DNA from: CAZYME01 sp964648115
GTDB lineage: Bacteria; Pseudomonadota; Gammaproteobacteria; Legionellales; Legionellaceae
Length of the DNA: 64,000 bases
Assembly (NCBI GenBank): GCA_964648115.1
Contig: CAZYME010000010.1
Location: 1 to 64,000, forward strand
Reading direction: 5' to 3'
Numbering within the stretch: position 1 is the first letter of the stretch; each line of letters begins with the position of its first letter. A program made the translations under genes and the position numbers. This document shows, one piece after another, positions 59,620-64,000 of the stretch. The notes under the pieces were generated by a model, which saw only the letters and a program-made list of their open reading frames with translations, made no database searches and had not been told where the DNA came from.

Positions 59620-61727
59620 AATAAAGAAATATCAGCCGCTCCTTGCAGCAAACGTTGTAACCGTGCCAACAAACGTAATCGATTATTTTTGACGGCTTCG
59701 TTATCTACCATGACCATCACATGCTCAAAAAAGGCATCTACTGGCTCGCGCAAACTCGCCAACTGATTAAGAATCTTGCCATAATCACCACTGCTGTAAA
59801 GCGGTGCCACACATTTTTCTACTGCTTCTATATTCTTAAATAGTGCTGTTTCAGCATCATTCTCTAACAGATTTAAATCTATGGATCCCGCGGTCAAGCC
59901 GCGGGACGTAGGCGAGTGAGGTAAGTTGTTGCTAGGAACACTAGCATTGGTTTTTTGTAACAAATTATTTACCCGCTTACATGCTGCTGAAAGACTCGCA
60001 GCTTCGGGTAAATTAACAAAAGTGACTAAAGCCTTTACCCGTTTATCAAGATCAAACAACCAATCGTCTTGACACGCACGAACGGCTTGTACCAACTCAG
60101 GGGAAATGCCTTGCGCTTGGTAAAAGGATTGCAGACGCTCGAGAATAAATGGCTTTAATTCAGCAAACGCTGCATCAACTGCTTGAAGCTGCTGACCATA
60201 GACTTTTCGTGAATAATCAATAAACGTTGAAAGATTGATAGCTGCTGGAGTGTTAATAAGTAACCGCACAATGGCCAACGCGTTTCGGCGTGACTTGAAT
60301 GGATCTTTCACGCCGGTAGGTTTTTGACCAATGGCAAATGTACCTACTAATGTATCAATCCGATCGGCTAAAGATAAAGCCAAACCTAATGAAGATTGGG
60401 GTATTTGATCTGCAGCAAAACGTGGCATGTATTGTTCATTCAATGCCTGTGCAACGGCTTCATCCTCACCATCATGGCAAGCATAATAATACCCCATAAG
60501 TCCCTGGAGCTCGGGAAACTCTCCTACCATGCCAGTCATGAGGTCGCATTTGCTCAATTGGGCAGCACGCAATGCTTGTTTTTGCTCAAGTTGTAAAGGC
60601 TCTGCCAAATATTCCATTAGCGACTGCATGCGGATCGTTTTGTTTTGCAAGCTGCCTAATTTAGCTTGAAATACGACATTTTCCATAGCAGCACTATATT
60701 GGCTTAACGCTTGACGTTTGTCTTGGCGATAAAAGAAAGCCGCATCGCTCAAGCGCGCACGCATTACTTTTTCATTACCATTTATGACTTGTTGTTTATC
60801 CGTGCTTGCAATATTTGCCACTGTAATAAAATACGGTAACAAATGATCTTGTTTATCACGTAAAGCAAAACACTTTTGATGGGATTGCATTGCAGCGATC
60901 AAAGCTTCTGCCGGCACTTCAAGAAATTCTTGCTCAAAATTCGCTAGTAATGCTTGTGGCCATTCCACAATAGACGTCACCTCATCTACCAATGATTCTG
61001 GCATGACGGCTTGGTAACCATGTGCTGTTGTTAGTTGTTGCACCTGTTCAATAATCATTTGACGCCGTGCTGCAAAATCAGCAATAACAAAGGCTTTTTT
61101 CAGTGCAGATTCATAAGCGCGTGGATTTGCTATTTCTACGGCACCAGGGTGGTGAAAGCGATGACCAAAACTATGTCGACCTGCTGTAACGCCCAATACG
61201 TTACTTGGCACTACCTCGTCTCCAAATAACAACACTGCCCAATGCACGGGACGGGCAAACAATGTCTCGCCATTACCCCAACGCATCGGCTTAGCAATTG
61301 GCAATTGGGTGATAGCCTCGTTAATCATACTGGGTAACAAATCTTGGGTCTTTTTCCCTTCACTCATTGCATCATAAACCCACCACTCACCTTTATCGGT
61401 TTTAGTCGTCGTAAGTTTATCCACCCCCACACCACAAGATTTTGCAAAACCAAGTAACGCCGGCAGAGGTTTGCCCTCTGCATCCACTGATGCAGCAACA
61501 GCAGGACCGCGTCGGGAGATGGCTTGACCTGGTTGTTGCGCTTGGACATCGTGAATTAATACCGCCAAACGCCTTGGCGTAGCATAACGATGAATTTCGC
61601 CATGTTGTATATTTGCTTTCGCAAAACCCGCTACTAGATTATTAGCTAACGTATCTGCTAGAGGCCAAACAGCGCCGGATGGTAATTCTTCTGTACCTAA
61701 TTCAAATAACAAATCATTCAACATCAC
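59616..61727 (-). CDS. glyS: Glycyl-tRNA synthetase beta subunit
   Basis: A 703-residue beta subunit of the tetrameric bacterial glycyl-tRNA synthetase. Family blocks are LLFELGTEELPSGAV, PMRWGNGETLFARPVHWAVLLFGDEVVPSNVLG, KVMRARLSDAAFFY and TGVKDPFKSRRNALAIVRLL. It is about 14 residues longer than the E. coli protein. The extra segment near the C-terminus (PSNNLPHSPTSRGLTAG) is encoded by a palindromic repeat at 59883-59913 inserted in frame. It overlaps glyQ by 14 bases and gmhB by four. Confidence 0.95.
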   Translation of the reverse strand: MMLNDLLFELGTEELPSGAVWPLADTLANNLVAGFAKANIQHGEIHRYATPRRLAVLIHDVQAQQPGQAISRRGPAVAASVDAEGKPLPALLGFAKSCGVGVDKLTTTKTDKGEWWVYDAMSEGKKTQDLLPSMINEAITQLPIAKPMRWGNGETLFARPVHWAVLLFGDEVVPSNVLGVTAGRHSFGHRFHHPGAVEIANPRAYESALKKAFVIADFAARRQMIIEQVQQLTTAHGYQAVMPESLVDEVTSIVEWPQALLANFEQEFLEVPAEALIAAMQSHQKCFALRDKQDHLLPYFITVANIASTDKQQVINGNEKVMRARLSDAAFFYRQDKRQALSQYSAAMENVVFQAKLGSLQNKTIRMQSLMEYLAEPLQLEQKQALRAAQLSKCDLMTGMVGEFPELQGLMGYYYACHDGEDEAVAQALNEQYMPRFAADQIPQSSLGLALSLADRIDTLVGTFAIGQKPTGVKDPFKSRRNALAIVRLLINTPAAINLSTFIDYSRKVYGQQLQAVDAAFAELKPFILERLQSFYQAQGISPELVQAVRACQDDWLFDLDKRVKALVTFVNLPEAASLSAACKRVNNLLQKTNASVPSNNLPHSPTSRGLTAGSIDLNLLENDAETALFKNIEAVEKCVAPLYSSGDYGKILNQLASLREPVDAFFEHVMVMVDNEAVKNNRLRLLARLQRLLQGAADISLL
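59883..59913. repeat. Family F palindrome inserted in frame in glyS
   Basis: CCCGCGG (59887-59893) and CCGCGGG (59899-59905) around TCAAG, followed by ACGTAGGC. The same unit occurs in gaps between genes at 18181-18253 and, as variants, in both family A elements. It leaves the glyS frame open. Confidence 0.7.
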
Positions 61728-62616
61728 ACACCTTCAAAGGAAATCCGAGTGCTTCACGAGCCTGGTAATATGCTTGAGCAACGGCTCTGGACAGTTGCCT
61801 GACCCGTAAAATGTATCTTTGCCGTTCCGTCACTGAAATAGCGTGTCTTGCGTCTAGCAAATTAAACGTATGAGATGCCTTTAAGACCATTTCGTAAGCC
61901 GGTAAGGGTAATTGCAGTTCAACTAATTTTTGTGCTTCTATTTCAAAATAATCAAATTGCTGGAATAACACATCCACATTTGCATGCTCAAAATTATAAG
62001 CTGACATTTCTATTTCATTTTGGTGAAAAACATCACCATAAGTAACCACGCCTTGGGCCGTTTTCCCCCAGGGCATATCAAACATGCTGTTAACACCTAA
62101 TATAGACATGGCAAGTCGTTCTAAACCGTAGGTTAGCTCGCCAGTCACAGGCTTGCAGGGTAAGCCACCTACTTGCTGAAAATATGTAAATTGTGATACT
62201 TCCATGCCATTTTGCCATACTTCCCAGCCCAATCCCCAAGCTCCCAGGGTTGGTGACTCCCAGTTATCTTCTACAAAGCGGATGTCATCAGCCAGCGGGT
62301 CGATGCCCAGTGCGCGCAATGAATCCAAGTACTTTTCTTGAATGTCTAGGGGTGATGGTTTTAGCACTACTTGAAATTGATAATAATGCTGCACACGGTT
62401 GGGGTTTTCCCCATAGCGACCATCCGTCGGTCGGCGGGAAGGCTGCACGTAAGCTACTGACCATGATTCAGGACCAATAGCCCGTAAAAAAGTAGCCGGA
62501 TGAAATGTTCCAGCGCCTACTTCCATGTCCAATGGTTGTAGCAATAAACACCCTTGGCTTACCCAAAATTGTTGTAGCGTTAGGATAATGTCTTGGAAGG
62601 TAGTTGGTTTATTCAT
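61714..62616 (-). CDS. glyQ: Glycyl-tRNA synthetase alpha subunit
   Basis: 300 residues from the ATG at 62616, where the family start MNKPTTFQDIILTLQQFWVS lies. The longest frame begins at 62796 but its first 60 residues are translated from mobile repeats and do not belong to the family. Core blocks are GAGTFHPATFLRAIGPE, AYVQPSRRPTDGRYGENPNR and QVGGLPCKPVTGELTYGLERLAM. It forms alpha2beta2 with GlyS. Confidence 0.95.
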   Translation of the reverse strand: MNKPTTFQDIILTLQQFWVSQGCLLLQPLDMEVGAGTFHPATFLRAIGPESWSVAYVQPSRRPTDGRYGENPNRVQHYYQFQVVLKPSPLDIQEKYLDSLRALGIDPLADDIRFVEDNWESPTLGAWGLGWEVWQNGMEVSQFTYFQQVGGLPCKPVTGELTYGLERLAMSILGVNSMFDMPWGKTAQGVVTYGDVFHQNEIEMSAYNFEHANVDVLFQQFDYFEIEAQKLVELQLPLPAYEMVLKASHTFNLLDARHAISVTERQRYILRVRQLSRAVAQAYYQAREALGFPLKVCDVE

Positions 62617-62688
62617 GTGGATCTCAAATTCTGTGCTAATTATTGATGGTGTTATAGGCTCTGATCCGTTTGTACTAAGTAGGGGCGT

Positions 62689-62764
62689 CACTGCCATTAA
62701 GTTAAGAGACTTTGTCAGTCCCGCCTTCGCGGGAATGACAAAGTCTCTTAACTTAATGGCAGTG
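62689..62764. mobile_element. MITE-like palindrome, family C, copy 2
   Basis: A perfect 29-bp terminal inverted repeat (62689-62717 and 62736-62764, starting CACTGCCATTAAGTTAAG) around CCCGCCTTCGCGGG. 76 bp, almost one continuous hairpin, 72 bp upstream of glyQ. Related to 49432-49566. Confidence 0.75.
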
Positions 62765-62774
62765 GAACGCAAAA

Positions 62775-62806
62775 CCCGGATTACGCTACGCTCCATCCAG
62801 GCTACA
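62775..62806. repeat. Diverged family E repeat
   Basis: CCCGGATTACGCTACGCTCC followed by ATCCAGGCTACA, same layout as family E with a changed stem. Between the family C element and the end of dsbA. Confidence 0.5.
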
Positions 62807-62833
62807 AAACACGAACAGATCTCCTAAACTTCT

Positions 62834-63607
62834 TTAACCACCAGCTGCTTTTTTAATCAAATCTTGCAGTGCTTCCTCGCTAGCTGCACCCGGAATGAAT
62901 GTTGGTTCACTCTTCGCGTCAAATTGACCTGCTGGAGTTGAAGCGACAACAAATGCTGGGGTTCCCATCAAGTGCATTTTTTCTGCAAGGGCACGATTTT
63001 CAGCCAATGCATCTGTCACCACTTTACTGTTCATATCTTTCTGCAGAGTAGTCATGTTTAGACCAACTGACTTAGCAGTGCTCATGACTAATTTGTCATC
63101 TAACCGTTGATCTAATTTCAAAAGAGCCTCATGCATTTGCATGTATTTACCCTGCATTGCCGCAGCTAAAGCCACTTTAGACGCTGTTTCTGAGCTTTCA
63201 CCAAAAATTGGGAACTCTTTGTAAATTACGCGCAAGTTACTGTCTTTTTTAATCAGTTCACTAACAACTGGCGACATTTTTTTACAATGGATACATTGGT
63301 AATCAAAGAACTCTACTAGCGTCACGTTACCCTTTGGGTTGCCTGCTACGGATAATTTCCCACCAAACAATTGGCTGGCATTTTCTGAAATGGCTGCTTT
63401 TGCTTGTTGTTGTACATTCTGTTGTTGCTTTTGCTGCAGTGCCTGCGAAGCTTCCACAAGAACTTCTGGGTTATTTATTAAATAATCATGAACAATTTTT
63501 TCGACTTGTTTTTGTTGTTCGGTGGACATATCGTCCGCCGCCAAAACAACAGGCGACACCATCATTGTGGCCAAAGCCCCTACTGTCAATAAATTAGTTA
63601 TTTTCAC
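62834..63607 (-). CDS. DsbA-family periplasmic thiol oxidoreductase (DsbA2/Com1-like)
   Basis: A 257-residue protein with signal peptide (ending VVLA, about residue 23). A helical, Gln-rich dimerisation-type segment spans about 28-80, and a thioredoxin-fold DsbA domain carries active-site Cys105-Ile-His-Cys108 in FFDYQCIHCKKMSP and cis-Pro in MGTPAFVV. The long N-terminal segment is the hallmark of Legionella DsbA2 and Coxiella Com1, dimeric enzymes with oxidase and isomerase activity needed for envelope protein folding, including type IV secretion components. It is monocistronic. Confidence 0.9.
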   Translation of the reverse strand: MKITNLLTVGALATMMVSPVVLAADDMSTEQQKQVEKIVHDYLINNPEVLVEASQALQQKQQQNVQQQAKAAISENASQLFGGKLSVAGNPKGNVTLVEFFDYQCIHCKKMSPVVSELIKKDSNLRVIYKEFPIFGESSETASKVALAAAMQGKYMQMHEALLKLDQRLDDKLVMSTAKSVGLNMTTLQKDMNSKVVTDALAENRALAEKMHLMGTPAFVVASTPAGQFDAKSEPTFIPGAASEEALQDLIKKAAGG

Positions 63608-63768
63608 GCCCTTCCCCTATTAATTTGAATATTTCTTCGCGAAATGAACCCTAGCATCTGTCTTGTCTAAATTCAAGCTGCTAGCAGGTGTAATTGAAAG
63701 CACAGCACCAACCTACTTTTGATCTCATCGTTCGAAAACATGACGTCGAGACCCGTGAGCAATTACCA

Positions 63769-64000
63769 TTAAACTTTCGATAAATTCGCATAAGCAAGTA
63801 CTAGCCACTTACTGCCTTGCTCAGCAAACCTTACCTGTACGCGGGTATGCGCTCCGCCTCCTTCCACAGCAAGAATAACACCTTGCCCGAATTTCGAATG
63901 ACTTACACTCTCACCCAACCTAAAACCACTATCATCCATTGCCGATGGTAGGCTGCTTTTGGTAACTGGGGCCTGAAATCGGGCCTTTGGCCGTACTTCA
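63769..64000 (-). CDS. uvrD: DNA helicase II, C-terminal end (partial)
   Basis: The last ~77 codons of a gene running in from beyond the right edge; the 5' part is not in the window. The translated tail has DDSGFRLGESVSHSKFGQGVILAVEGGG followed by VQVRFAEQGSKWLVLAYANL. This is the Tudor-like C-terminal domain of UvrD that contacts RNA polymerase. The TAA stop is at 63769-63771. The 161 bp between it and dsbA contain only a fragment of repeat family D (CCAACCTACTTTT). Confidence 0.82.
   Translation of the reverse strand, partial: EVRPKARFQAPVTKSSLPSAMDDSGFRLGESVSHSKFGQGVILAVEGGGAHTRVQVRFAEQGSKWLVLAYANLSKV

Noticed and set aside
62617..62796. N-terminal extension of glyQ by 60 codons
   Set aside because: The added residues are translated from the family C and E repeats; the family start MNKPTTF lies at 62616.
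1..64000. CRISPR array, prophage, integron or complete insertion sequence
   Set aside because: No regularly spaced direct repeats, phage structural genes, integrase or transposase were seen anywhere in the window.

Overview
The window is a chromosomal segment of an AT-rich gammaproteobacterium. The best guess is a host-associated member of the Legionellales (Legionella/Coxiella/Berkiella-like). This rests on gene orders usual in gammaproteobacteria (recA-recX-alaS, hemA-prfA-prmC followed by dksA, glyQ-glyS-gmhB), a Com1/DsbA2-like periplasmic oxidoreductase, a phenylalanine hydroxylase, and above all many orphan genes with eukaryote-like or cysteine-protease-like features between housekeeping blocks. 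The species cannot be named from the sequence, and no Dot/Icm or other secretion machinery lies inside the window.

Layout. 0.2-7.7 kb (- strand): thiolase-like protein, a TolC/HlyD/ABC export operon whose ABC protein has lost its ATPase motifs, a Sua5-type tRNA t6A enzyme and a DUF6671 protein. 7.8-13.0 kb: a DabB-DabA-PII inorganic-carbon uptake operon with a divergent LysR regulator. 13.0-20.7 kb: an SDR/TspO/epimerase operon, a bestrophin-like channel, a GNAT-like orphan, an orphan acidic protein, a calpain-like protease and a GIY-YIG protein, interleaved with palindromic mobile repeats. 20.8-31.3 kb: phhA, bioC/comF, an operon with an RseP-like protease and a prokaryotic glutamate-receptor-like channel, hemA-prfA-prmC, dksA and waaA.

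31.4-39.7 kb is the most accessory part. It holds a bufferin-type (copper-metallophore RiPP) cluster with both known precursor types (BufA1 and BufA2), the MNIO enzyme BufB, its partner BufC and two YceI lipocalins. A phytochelatin-synthase-like thiol peptidase follows at once, then an ankyrin-like protein, a C39-like peptidase and an ATP-grasp ligase. 39.7-45.2 kb: a hybrid sensor kinase, a DprE1/DprE2-like oxidoreductase pair, a small membrane protein and an orphan with a PPxY motif and basic nuclear-localisation-like stretches. 45.2-64 kb: alaS-recX-recA, an OTU-like orphan, acetoacetyl-CoA synthetase, the metNIQ methionine importer behind a structured leader, an alanine/glutamate-rich orphan, rsmJ-gmhB-glyS-glyQ, dsbA, and the 3' end of uvrD entering from the right edge.

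At least six families of short palindromic repeats are scattered between genes. Some reach into coding sequence: one lies in frame inside glyS, one forms the C-terminus of the GIY-YIG protein, and a palindrome sits in the N-terminus of bufB. Several start codons were moved inward from the longest reading frame where a ribosome binding site or family length supported it; these are stated per gene.
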